The translations under genes and the position numbers were made by a program. Under the pieces are notes generated by a model. The model saw only the letters and a program-made list of their open reading frames with translations, searched no databases and was not told the DNA's origin. Positions 1-6,355 of a stretch of 8,571 nt of DNA are shown here, piece after piece. The stretch lies in the NCBI GenBank assembly GCA_903871715.1, contig CAIQHW010000352.1:1-8571 (forward strand). Direction: 5' to 3'. Within the stretch, counting starts at the first letter, position 1. Each line of letters opens with the position of its first letter. The stretch is from an uncultured bacterium (GTDB taxonomy: Bacteria > Bacteroidota > Bacteroidia > Chitinophagales > CAIODY01).

Positions 1-183
1 CAAAATAAATAATCGCGATAAATTGATTATCAATTCTACATTTTGTGAACTCAAGTTTATAAAATTTCTTCTAAAATTCATTTCGCCAACTGTGTCGGTT
101 AAATACACAGGAATCAATGCCACAAGGCTGTGTGTGCCAATTCCAGTTTCAAATAAATGCTCTTTATTGCTCGGATTTATGAC
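1..183 (-). pseudogene. Continuation of the GT87-like gene after the in-frame amber codon; runs off the left edge
   Basis: Reading on in the same frame past the TAG gives 61 codons without a stop, to position 1. The translation begins VINPSNKEHLFETGIGTHS and contains VGEMNFRRNFIN further on. From memory, GT87 homologues in Bacteroidota carry a lysine between the WW and VINP and then a closely similar stretch, so this looks like genuine coding sequence separated from its start only by one nonsense codon. There is no frame change, insertion or deletion at the junction. The gene may be a recent pseudogene, a sequencing or consensus error, or (less likely) subject to stop-codon readthrough. The true C-terminus lies outside the window. 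Confidence 0.7.
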
Positions 184-852
184 CTACCACCATTCGGAAA
201 GCAAAAATTGATTGTAGTGAAATCCAATAAAAATGGACGGCAAAACAAGTAACAAAATAACAGTAAAAGTGGTAACGAAAAGTGCTTTGAAATAACCTCG
301 ATAAAATAAAAATGGGAGCAATAAAATGGGCATTATTTTGAAGTTGATTGCCAAGCCCAACAATAAACCACACCAAATATATTTTCCTTTAAAAAGAAAA
401 TTTAACGATTCGAAAATTGCCCATAGCAAAAAGAAAGTAACTTGAATCATTGCCACATTGTACATGATAAATTGCAACGAAAAAAACAAAACTGCAACTA
501 TCCAAATCGCTTGTTGCTTTTTGGTAAGAATTGAAAAATCAAAATATTGTTTGATTAAAATGAAAGTGCGATACAATAAAAAGTAAGAAAAGATGGACCA
601 AAATATTTCGGCAATAAAAACGTGTGATGAAAATGGAATCAAAATTAATGCAAAAAATACGCTGTAAAAATATTGCAAACCATCGATGAATGGCGGCTTG
701 TAGATGTTTTGCCCAGCTTGTAATTTTCGGGCAGCATCTAAATAAATATCAAAATCACCACCGTTTGTGGCAGTAATGATAGATGAAATAATGGCAACAA
801 TAACTAAAATAATAGTGATTAAATTTTTATTGTTGAGCAGTTTTATTTTCAT
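184..852 (-). CDS. GT87/DUF2029-type polyprenyl-phosphate-sugar mannosyltransferase-like membrane protein, ended early by an in-frame TAG
   Basis: This is the N-terminal 222 residues of a multi-pass glycosyltransferase of the GT-C fold (GT87/DUF2029), which would transfer a sugar from a lipid-linked donor at the membrane. Visible features are a first membrane helix at about residues 9-28, then a loop GGDFDIYLDAARKL (31-44) with acidic residues where GT-C enzymes keep their catalytic aspartate, then GQNIYKPP (47-54). Further hydrophobic helices follow at about 60-80, 83-101, 115-131, 135-153, 158-182 and 189-211. The stretch INFKIMPILLLPFLFYRG (169-186) is typical of the family. I chose ATG at 852; the longer frame begins at a TTG ten codons upstream and adds only a polar tail. 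The TAG at 184-186 falls straight after SEWW, well short of the usual length near 400 residues, and coding continues in the same frame beyond it. The sugar and acceptor are unknown. Confidence 0.72.
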   Translation of the reverse strand: MKIKLLNNKNLITIILVIVAIISSIITATNGGDFDIYLDAARKLQAGQNIYKPPFIDGLQYFYSVFFALILIPFSSHVFIAEIFWSIFSYFLLYRTFILIKQYFDFSILTKKQQAIWIVAVLFFSLQFIMYNVAMIQVTFFLLWAIFESLNFLFKGKYIWCGLLLGLAINFKIMPILLLPFLFYRGYFKALFVTTFTVILLLVLPSIFIGFHYNQFLLSEWW

Positions 853-872
853 TTTATAATGATTTTTTGTTG

Positions 873-902
873 CAATTTTCAATTCCTCTCATCTTCAAAA
901 TT
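873..902 (-). repeat. Possible degenerate copy of a short Bacteroidota intergenic repeat
   Basis: Between the metG stop and the GT87 start, the minus strand holds two related units, AATTTTGAAGATG and AATTGAAAATTG, separated by a few bases. The arrangement resembles the clearer AATTTGAAAAT pair at 5343-5369. It may be a worn copy of the same repeat family, but AT-rich sequence makes chance similarity possible. Confidence 0.3.
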
Positions 903-907
903 CCTAA

Positions 908-3016
908 TTAACTCACCCCACTTCCATTCTCCGTCTTACTATTCGGCATCATGAATTTCAATTTACCATCTGCATCTTCTGCCATTAAAATCATGCCCTG
1001 GCTTTCGATGCCTTTCATTTTTCGTGGCGCTAAATTGCAAAGTAAGGTTACCTGCTGCCCAATAATTTCTTCGGGTTTGTAATGCAATGCAATGCCGCTC
1101 ACTACAGTTCTTTTTTCAAACCCTAAGTCAACAGTCAGCTTCATTAATTTATCAGCTTTCGGCACTTTTTCAGCTTCTACTATTGTTCCAATTCGCAAAT
1201 CCATTTTTGCAAAATCATCAAAAGTAATTTCAGGTTTAATCGGCTCAACAACTTTTGCAGGAGCATTTGCTGCTAAATAATTTGCTTTACTAACTTTTAA
1301 CTTTTCAACTTGCAGCTGAATTTCTTCATCTTCAATTTTTCTGAACAACAAAACTGGATTGTTGATTGGATAGCCAACGCTCAACAAGTCCATTCTGCCA
1401 GCGTTTTCCCATTTTAATAATTCGTTGGCTCGTTTTGAAATATTGAAATGCAACAAAATTTTCTTTGCTGTAAATGGCATAAACGGATACATCAAAATCG
1501 CCAGATTCGCTGATAACTGCAGGCAATGATGCAAGCAATTTTCCACACGATATTTATTTTGCAATTGCTCAAAATCATTTTCACCCACATACACATCGTC
1601 TTTTGCTTTTTTCCAAGGCTCTTGTTCTGTAAGATATTTATTGCCCAATCGTGCAGCATTCATCATCTCTGCCAGCGCTTCACGTAAGCGATACTGACTC
1701 ATAGATTCTTCCATGCGCTTTTTAATCGCATTAAATTCTAACCACATATTCTTTTCAGTTTCTGTAGCTAAATCATCATGACGCTTTGGAATTTTACTGC
1801 CACAAAATTTTTGCGACAACACTATTGTTCTGTTAAAGAAATTTCCTAAAACTGACACCAACTCACTGTTGCAGCGGTCTTGAAAATCTTTCCATGTAAA
1901 ATCATTGTCTTTGGTTTCAGGTGCGTTAGCAGCTAATACATAACGCAACACATCTTGTTGCTCAGGAAATTCTTCCAGATATTCATGTAACCAAACTGCC
2001 CAGTTTCTTGAAGTTGAAATTTTATCTCCTTCTAAATTTAAAAATTCATTAGCTGGCACATTTTCAGGCAAAATATAATCACCGTGCATTTTCAGCATTG
2101 TTGGGAATATGATGCAATGGAACACAATATTGTCTTTTCCTAAGAAATGAACCAGATGTGTTTTTTCATCACACCAGAATTTTTTCCAATCAGGAGTAAT
2201 TTCTTTAGTAGCTGAAATGTAGCCGATTGGCGCATCAAACCACACATACAAAACTTTTCCTTCGGCATTTGGCAACGGAACTGGAACGCCCCAATCTAAA
2301 TCTCTGGTTACAGCTCGTGGCTGCAAACCGCCATCAATCCAGCTTTTGCACTGACCATATACATTTGTTTTCCAATCATCTTTATGTCCAACTAAAATCC
2401 ATTCTCTCAACCAACCTTCATATTTATCCAATGGAATGTACCAGTGTTTTGTTGCTTTCATCACCAATGGTTTCGATGAAATGGTGCTATGCGGATTAAT
2501 TAAATCACGTGGATTTAAAGTGCTGCCACATTTTTCACATTGGTCACCATAAGCCCTATCATTGCCGCATTTCGGGCAAGTGCCCATGATGTATCGGTCG
2601 GCTAAAAATTGCTTATTGTCTTCATCGTAAAATTGTTCTTCAGTTTTTTCTTCAAACAAATTTTTGTTGTACAAATCCAGAAAGAAATCAGTTGCAGTTT
2701 CTCTGTGAACTTCTGATGTTGTTCGTGAAAAATTATCAAACGAAATTCCAAATTTGTATAAAGCTTTATCAATGATTTCATGATACTTATCTGCCACAGC
2801 TTGCGGTGTTGTGTTTTCTTTTCGAGCCGCTAACGTAATAGGGACGCCATGTTCATCGGTGCCGCAAATAAATAAAACTTCATGATTTTGCATGCGGCGA
2901 AATCGAGCATAAATATCGGCAGGCAAATGGCAGCCCGCCAAATGCCCGATATGAATTGGTCCGTTGGCATAAGGCAAAGCGGCAGTAATTAAATAGCGTT
3001 GTGGATTGTTCGACAT
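908..3016 (-). CDS. metG: Methionine--tRNA ligase (MetRS) with C-terminal tRNA-binding domain
   Basis: This cytosolic class I aminoacyl-tRNA synthetase charges tRNA-Met (elongator and initiator) with methionine using ATP. With the start at ATG 3016 the protein has 702 residues, usual for Bacteroidota. The Rossmann catalytic core opens with LITAALPYANGPIHIGH; the HIGH box is at 22-25. A CP-domain zinc knuckle is formed by C147, C150, C160 and C163. WFDAPIGYISA is at 259-269. The second signature is KISTS (332-336), a variant of KMSKS normal for this branch. The helical anticodon-binding domain covers about 385-540. A Trbp111/EMAP-like OB fold (about 600-702, DLRIGTIVEAEKVPKADKL and GIESQGMILMAED) supports dimerisation and tRNA binding. 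A TTG seven codons upstream was rejected because it would overlap the likely promoter. The next gene downstream on this strand is the interrupted glycosyltransferase, 55 bases away, with no evident terminator between. Confidence 0.98.
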   Translation of the reverse strand: MSNNPQRYLITAALPYANGPIHIGHLAGCHLPADIYARFRRMQNHEVLFICGTDEHGVPITLAARKENTTPQAVADKYHEIIDKALYKFGISFDNFSRTTSEVHRETATDFFLDLYNKNLFEEKTEEQFYDEDNKQFLADRYIMGTCPKCGNDRAYGDQCEKCGSTLNPRDLINPHSTISSKPLVMKATKHWYIPLDKYEGWLREWILVGHKDDWKTNVYGQCKSWIDGGLQPRAVTRDLDWGVPVPLPNAEGKVLYVWFDAPIGYISATKEITPDWKKFWCDEKTHLVHFLGKDNIVFHCIIFPTMLKMHGDYILPENVPANEFLNLEGDKISTSRNWAVWLHEYLEEFPEQQDVLRYVLAANAPETKDNDFTWKDFQDRCNSELVSVLGNFFNRTIVLSQKFCGSKIPKRHDDLATETEKNMWLEFNAIKKRMEESMSQYRLREALAEMMNAARLGNKYLTEQEPWKKAKDDVYVGENDFEQLQNKYRVENCLHHCLQLSANLAILMYPFMPFTAKKILLHFNISKRANELLKWENAGRMDLLSVGYPINNPVLLFRKIEDEEIQLQVEKLKVSKANYLAANAPAKVVEPIKPEITFDDFAKMDLRIGTIVEAEKVPKADKLMKLTVDLGFEKRTVVSGIALHYKPEEIIGQQVTLLCNLAPRKMKGIESQGMILMAEDADGKLKFMMPNSKTENGSGVS

Positions 3017-3034
3017 AATTTTTTTTGAGAAATG

Positions 3035-3060
3035 CAAAGTTAAAATTTAGAAAACACAAA
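3035..3060 (-). promoter_or_regulatory. Probable metG promoter (Bacteroidota-type -7 element)
   Basis: On the minus strand TAACTTTG (3042-3035), followed by CA, matches the Bacteroidota sigma-ABfr -7 consensus TAnnTTTG exactly. A TTTG that could serve as the -33 element lies at 3060-3057, but the 14-base gap is shorter than the usual 19 or so, so only the -7 part is convincing. Transcription would begin about 12 bases before the metG ATG. Confidence 0.5.
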
Positions 3061-3089
3061 ACTTTGAAAACCGAAATAAAAAAGAAATG

Positions 3090-3121
3090 TTGTAGCTCTA
3101 AAGATTCTGTTTTTATTTTAG
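3090..3121 (+). promoter_or_regulatory. Possible promoter of the Fe-S operon
   Basis: TTG at 3090-3092 and TATTTTAG at 3114-3121 are separated by 21 bases, close to the Bacteroidota arrangement TTG-N19/21-TAnnTTTG, with one mismatch in the -7 element. The start of transcription would be near 3128, leaving a leader of about 15 bases before the ATG at 3143. It is the best match on this strand in the divergent region, but chance matches are easy in such AT-rich DNA. Confidence 0.35.
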
Positions 3122-3142
3122 CCTTCTGAAAAATTTCAAAAA

Positions 3143-4465
3143 ATGATTCAACAAATACTTTTTGTTTTTTTGGCTGCGGTGGCAATTTATTTTTTTACAA
3201 AAAAAGTAATGAGCATTCGTCGCAATATTTTATTGGGCAAAGATGAAAAGCTGAATGACAATCCGAATCTGCGCTGGAAGAATATGATGCTGTTTGCATT
3301 GGGGCAAAAGAAAATGTTCAAAAACTCGTTGGTAGCTGTTTTGCACTTTTTTGTTTATGCAGGATTTATCATTATCAATATTGAAATTTTAGAAATTTTC
3401 TTAGATGGAATTTTAGGAACCCATCGTTTGTTCTTGCCAATTTTAGGCACAAGACTTTATTCCATTCTGATTTCTTGTTTTGAAATTTTAGCGGTTTTAG
3501 TAATTGTTGGTTGTGCTGTTTTTTTAACCAGAAGAAATATCACAAAAGTCAATCGCTTCACAAAGCCTGAATTGAAAGGTTTTCCATTCCGTGATGCCAA
3601 TATTATTTTGATTACCGAAATTGTTTTGATGACTTTGTTTTTGACAATGAATGCTTGTGATTTCATTTTTTCCTTGGATTACAAGTTAGATAATTACCAA
3701 CATTTTGATGGTGGAGTTGTTTCATTTTATGTAGCATCTTTTGTTTTGCTACCTTTTAAATTCAATAATGAAACATTAGAAGTCATCGAACGAACTTGTT
3801 GGTGGTTTCACATTGCAGGCATTTTTGCTTTCTTAAATTATTTGCCTTACAGTAAACATTTGCACATCATTTTAGCTTTCCCAAATTCTTTTTTTGCACG
3901 ATTAAATCCTGTTGGGCAAATGGAAAATATGGTTTCTATTCAAAAAGAAGTGGTGCTTTCATTTCAACCCGAAAGAGCTTCGGAATTCCCTGCTGATGAG
4001 GCTTCCATGAAATTTGGCGCGAAAGATGTGAAAGATTTAAGCTGGAAAAGTTTGATGGATGCTTACAGTTGCAGCGAATGCGGCAGATGCACGGCTGCTT
4101 GTCCTGCTAATCAAACTGGGAAAAAATTATCACCACGAAAAATCATGATGGATACTCGTGACAGATTGGAAGAAGTGGGCAACAATATTGATAAACATGG
4201 AATGGATTTTACCGACAATAAAACATTGTTGGGCGATTATGTTTCGGTGGAAGAATTAAGAGCATGCACCACTTGTAACGCTTGCGTAGAGCAGTGTCCG
4301 ATATTAATTAGTCCGTTGAATATTATTTTGGAATTGCGCCGAAGTTTGGTGATGGAAGATAGTAATGTGCCTAACGAATGGGCGATGATGTTTGGCAATA
4401 TGGAAAACAATCAGGCCCCTTGGAAATTTTCAAATGAAGACCGAGCGAATTGGATTAAATCATAG
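3143..4465 (+). CDS. Membrane-anchored [4Fe-4S] oxidoreductase subunit (EMO/heterodisulfide reductase-like, NarI-like N-terminus)
   Basis: The 440-residue protein has an N-terminal membrane half and a cytosolic Fe-S half. Hydrophobic helices are visible at about 4-18, 62-86, 105-128, 151-170, 191-206 and 221-236. Histidines in or beside helices (H68, H223, H239, H241), including WWFHIAGIFAFLNYLPYSKH, resemble the b-haem ligands of NarI-type cytochromes. Two ferredoxin motifs follow: CSECGRCTAACP (C310, C313, C316, C320) and CTTCNACVEQCP (C375, C378, C381, C385), each expected to bind one [4Fe-4S] cluster. The next gene encodes the CCG-domain partner. Together they match the domain content of the DUF224 family that includes ETF:menaquinone oxidoreductase (EMO), so I infer transfer of electrons from a soluble donor such as electron-transfer flavoprotein to menaquinone. 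Donor and acceptor are not shown by the sequence; a heterodisulfide reductase- or lactate oxidase-like role remains possible. The ATG start is followed directly by a membrane helix. Confidence 0.88.
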   Translation: MIQQILFVFLAAVAIYFFTKKVMSIRRNILLGKDEKLNDNPNLRWKNMMLFALGQKKMFKNSLVAVLHFFVYAGFIIINIEILEIFLDGILGTHRLFLPILGTRLYSILISCFEILAVLVIVGCAVFLTRRNITKVNRFTKPELKGFPFRDANIILITEIVLMTLFLTMNACDFIFSLDYKLDNYQHFDGGVVSFYVASFVLLPFKFNNETLEVIERTCWWFHIAGIFAFLNYLPYSKHLHIILAFPNSFFARLNPVGQMENMVSIQKEVVLSFQPERASEFPADEASMKFGAKDVKDLSWKSLMDAYSCSECGRCTAACPANQTGKKLSPRKIMMDTRDRLEEVGNNIDKHGMDFTDNKTLLGDYVSVEELRACTTCNACVEQCPILISPLNIILELRRSLVMEDSNVPNEWAMMFGNMENNQAPWKFSNEDRANWIKS

Positions 4466-4543
4466 AACGCTGATTGCGCAGATTTTTATGATTAAAATGG
4501 ATTTAATCTTAAATCATCATAACAATCAGCGTCATCTGCGTTC
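4465..4543. repeat. 79-bp imperfect palindrome with four CGCWGAT boxes, inside the Fe-S operon
   Basis: The outer ends are GAACGC (4465-4470) and its complement GCGTTC (4538-4543). The two outer arms of 28 bases agree at 23 positions when one is reverse-complemented. Each arm contains two heptamers nine bases apart: CGCTGAT at 4468 and CGCAGAT at 4477 on the left, and the reverse complements of CGCTGAT (4525-4531) and CGCAGAT (4534-4540) on the right. At the centre GATTAAA (4490-4496) pairs perfectly with TTTAATC (4502-4508) around a five-base loop. The first base is the last base of the upstream TAG stop, and the downstream ATG lies 15 bases beyond the end. It resembles dispersed palindromic repeats that I recall from Bacteroidota genomes. 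As RNA it could form a long hairpin affecting mRNA stability or the ratio of the two subunits. Confidence 0.8.
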
Positions 4544-4558
4544 CAAAAAAAATAAATT

Positions 4559-5338
4559 ATGGGAGTAAAAATAATGAGTGAAATGTTTGCTGCTGGCGAA
4601 TCTCCTGAAATTTTATTTTGGGTTGGTTGTGCTGGAAGTTTTGACCAACGAGTGCAACGCATCACTAAATCGTTTGCAGAAATTCTGAATAAAGTGGGTG
4701 TTTCGTTTGCCATTTTGGGCAGCGAAGAAGCTTGCACGGGCGACCCTGCACGTAGAGCTGGGAATGAGTTTGTGTTTCAAATGTTGGCGTACCAGAACAT
4801 TCAAACGCTGAATAATTACAACATCAAAAAGATTGTTACTACTTGTCCGCATTGTTTCAATACTTTGAAAAATGAATATTCCGCTTTGGGTGGAAATTAT
4901 GAAGTAAGCCACCACAGCACATTTCTACAAGAATTAATTGATGCAGGAAAAATAAAAATTAAGGAAGGTGGTTCGATGAAAGGAAAGAAAATTACTTTTC
5001 ATGATTCGTGTTATTTGGGCAGAGCCAATAATATTTACGAAGCACCAAGAAAAGTTTTAGAAGCATTAGATGCTGATTTGGTGGAGATGAAAAGTTGCCG
5101 CAGCAATGGTTTGTGTTGCGGTGCTGGCGGTGCACAAATGTTTAAAGAAGATGAACCTGGCGATAAGCGAATAAATGTGGCAAGGGCTGAAGAAGCAATA
5201 GCAACAGGTGCTTCAACGGTTGCTGCTGCTTGTCCGTTTTGTATGATTATGTGGGAAGATGGCGTAAAACAAAAAAATGCAGAAGCGCAAATTGAGTTGA
5301 AGGATATTGCGGAACTCATCGCAGAGCGAATGAGTTGA
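4559..5338 (+). CDS. CCG-domain (DUF224, cysteine-rich) Fe-S oxidoreductase subunit
   Basis: A soluble 259-residue protein with two cysteine-rich CCG modules, as found in heterodisulfide reductase HdrB, glycolate oxidase GlcF, LldE/LutA and EMO. Module one runs from FWVGCAGS (C24) through EEACTGDPARRAGNE (C59) to CPHC (C96, C99); its CCG is CTG, a common variant. Module two runs from FHDSCYLGR (C151) through GLCCGAGGAQMF (C186, C187) to CPFC (C225, C228), with the full CCG signature, and is the likely site of a non-cubane [4Fe-4S] cluster or a thiol/FAD-contacting site. No signal peptide or membrane helix is present, so it probably docks on the cytosolic face of the preceding membrane subunit. 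I keep ATG 4559 because the remembered homologues start in the same way; a second ATG lies five codons later. The 93-base gap to the upstream gene is filled mostly by the palindrome. Confidence 0.92.
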   Translation: MGVKIMSEMFAAGESPEILFWVGCAGSFDQRVQRITKSFAEILNKVGVSFAILGSEEACTGDPARRAGNEFVFQMLAYQNIQTLNNYNIKKIVTTCPHCFNTLKNEYSALGGNYEVSHHSTFLQELIDAGKIKIKEGGSMKGKKITFHDSCYLGRANNIYEAPRKVLEALDADLVEMKSCRSNGLCCGAGGAQMFKEDEPGDKRINVARAEEAIATGASTVAAACPFCMIMWEDGVKQKNAEAQIELKDIAELIAERMS

Positions 5339-5342
5339 AATT

Positions 5343-5369
5343 AATTTGAAAATGTGGCAATTTGAAAAT
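5343..5369 (+). repeat. Two copies of AATTTGAAAAT, period 16
   Basis: Identical 11-mers AATTTGAAAAT occur at 5343-5353 and 5359-5369, separated by GTGGC, in the 46-base gap after the CCG-domain gene. Motifs of this kind recur between genes in many Bacteroidota genomes, as I recall. The flanks TTAATTT (5341-5347) and AAATTAA (5366-5372) are also complementary, so a weak hairpin is possible. Confidence 0.55.
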
Positions 5370-5384
5370 TAAATACAAGATTCA

Positions 5385-5675
5385 ATGAGTTACGAAAGAA
5401 AAGGTTTACTGATTTTAGGGTTAATAATTCTAACAAATTTGTTCATTACCATTGTTTATCGTAAGTATCGAAAATTAAAAACTTCTGGCACTAAGGATTC
5501 CTTATTTCAAAATGACTCTATTTTTGTTTGGGCTGGCTTCTCAAGTTTTAGTCCATCATTACCATTTCTAATAATTTCTCGACCTGAAAATATTTCTATT
5601 AAAAGATTGATTTTTGTTCATAACATTCTTTGTTTCGTAGTTTATTTTTTATTCGCTTTAGCTATTTTCTTTTAA
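5385..5675 (+). CDS. Small membrane protein of unknown function
   Basis: I do not recognise this 96-residue protein. It has a hydrophobic helix at about residues 7-25, followed at once by a basic stretch (YRKYRKLK, 25-32). A moderately hydrophobic middle segment covers about 46-65, and a strong C-terminal helix covers about 74-96, ending in FALAIFF at the terminus. The positive patch after the first helix suggests that this side faces the cytoplasm. There are no cysteine motifs or catalytic signatures. The ATG at 5385 lies 46 bases after the CCG-domain gene on the same strand, so cotranscription with the Fe-S pair is possible but not shown. The uninterrupted frame and clear membrane pattern favour a real gene; lack of any recognised homologue keeps confidence moderate. 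Confidence 0.6.
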   Translation: MSYERKGLLILGLIILTNLFITIVYRKYRKLKTSGTKDSLFQNDSIFVWAGFSSFSPSLPFLIISRPENISIKRLIFVHNILCFVVYFLFALAIFF

Positions 5676-5705
5676 GAAAACAAAATCAGTATTACATTTC
5701 AAGTT

Positions 5706-5738
5706 CTTTATAAAACTTTACGAACTTTATAAACTGAC
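5706..5738 (+). repeat. Short tandem CTTTA-type repeat, period 9-10
   Basis: CTTTATAAAA, CTTTACGAA and CTTTATAAA start at 5706, 5716 and 5725, and a degenerate CTGAC starts at 5734, just before the ATG at 5741. Short ACTTTAnnA-type runs are frequent between genes in Bacteroidota, as I recall. The spacing is close to one DNA helical turn. Confidence 0.5.
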
Positions 5739-5740
5739 AA

Positions 5741-6316
5741 ATGCATTCTATAGAACCTTTTTACAACTGGCTTGACATCTACGTTTCGGAAGAAGACGAA
5801 CGCAGTCCTTTCTTTGGTGCTGAACACAGCGAATTTGAATACACCAACACCATTTACAATTATTACGTGCATCCACAGTGGGATCAATTTGGGTCGCCAA
5901 CTTTATACCTAAAAGTGTTGTATGCTGATTATGAAAAACATTTTGTGGTGATGGAATTTTTAGGCGAATGGAATGATGCAATCACCAACGACATTATGTA
6001 TTTGAAACGTGATATTGCCGATGCTTTTATGGCAAAAGGAATTTACAAATTTGTGTTGTTAGGCGAAAATGTTTTGAATTTTCATTTCAGCGATGATTGT
6101 TATTATGAAGAATGGTACGAAGATGTAAACGAGCATGGTGGCTGGATTGCAGGTATCAACTTCCGTGAGCATGTGATGAAAGAAATTAAAAAAGCTGGTA
6201 TTCCTAACTTTGTAATGTTCACTCATCCTGATGAAGAAATTGAATGGCGCAAACAAAAACCTTTTACTTTTCACAAATTAATTGAGGAGCATTTGATGCC
6301 GAAAATATTGGATTGA
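5741..6316 (+). CDS. Conserved Bacteroidota protein of unknown function (acidic, cytosolic)
   Basis: A 191-residue protein with no signal peptide and no membrane helix, rich in acidic and aromatic residues. I recall close relatives in other Bacteroidota annotated only as hypothetical, starting in the same way (IEPFYNW, SEEDERSPFFG). The most family-like part is the middle: HPQWDQFGSPTLYLKVLYAD (44-63), then EFLGEWNDAITNDIMYLKRD (72-91), and KFVLLGENVLNFHFSDDCYY (103-122). A predicted beta strand followed by an acidic DD turn there suggests an alpha/beta fold, but I see no recognised catalytic motif. Start is ATG 5741, directly after a short CTTTA repeat. It is the fourth plus-strand gene after the Fe-S pair and converges on the patatin gene, with 39 bases between the stop codons. 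No function can be assigned. Confidence 0.85.
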   Translation: MHSIEPFYNWLDIYVSEEDERSPFFGAEHSEFEYTNTIYNYYVHPQWDQFGSPTLYLKVLYADYEKHFVVMEFLGEWNDAITNDIMYLKRDIADAFMAKGIYKFVLLGENVLNFHFSDDCYYEEWYEDVNEHGGWIAGINFREHVMKEIKKAGIPNFVMFTHPDEEIEWRKQKPFTFHKLIEEHLMPKILD

Positions 6317-6355
6317 TTTGTGCAAATGCTTATTCAGCAATGCTTTCAAGCTGTT

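Larger units (their letters stand above)
3017..3142. promoter_or_regulatory. Divergent intergenic region between metG and the Fe-S operon
   Basis: This 126-base AT-rich gap is the longest gene-free stretch here and must hold promoters for both directions. A strong -7 match serves metG and a weaker -33/-7 pair serves the Fe-S operon. No T-box, riboswitch or convincing operator was visible. Confidence 0.55.

Noticed and set aside
23..211. Plus-strand 62-codon frame at the left edge
   Set aside because: It lies antisense to the continued glycosyltransferase frame, which has clear family-like sequence.
853..882. Longer glycosyltransferase frame starting at TTG 882
   Set aside because: It adds ten polar residues before the natural MKIKLL start and overlaps a repeat-like intergenic segment; ATG 852 is more plausible.
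2227..2499. 90-codon plus-strand frame inside metG
   Set aside because: It is a complement of a conserved part of metG and shows no recognisable protein features.
3017..3037. Longer metG reading frame starting at TTG 3037
   Set aside because: The extra seven residues do not resemble MetRS, the start is not ATG, and it overlaps the strong -7 element at 3035-3042; ATG 3016 gives the normal N-terminus.
6317..6355. Terminator between the unknown-function gene and the patatin gene
   Set aside because: Only a four-base stem (TGCT/AGCA) is visible, with no following T run; chance is a sufficient explanation.
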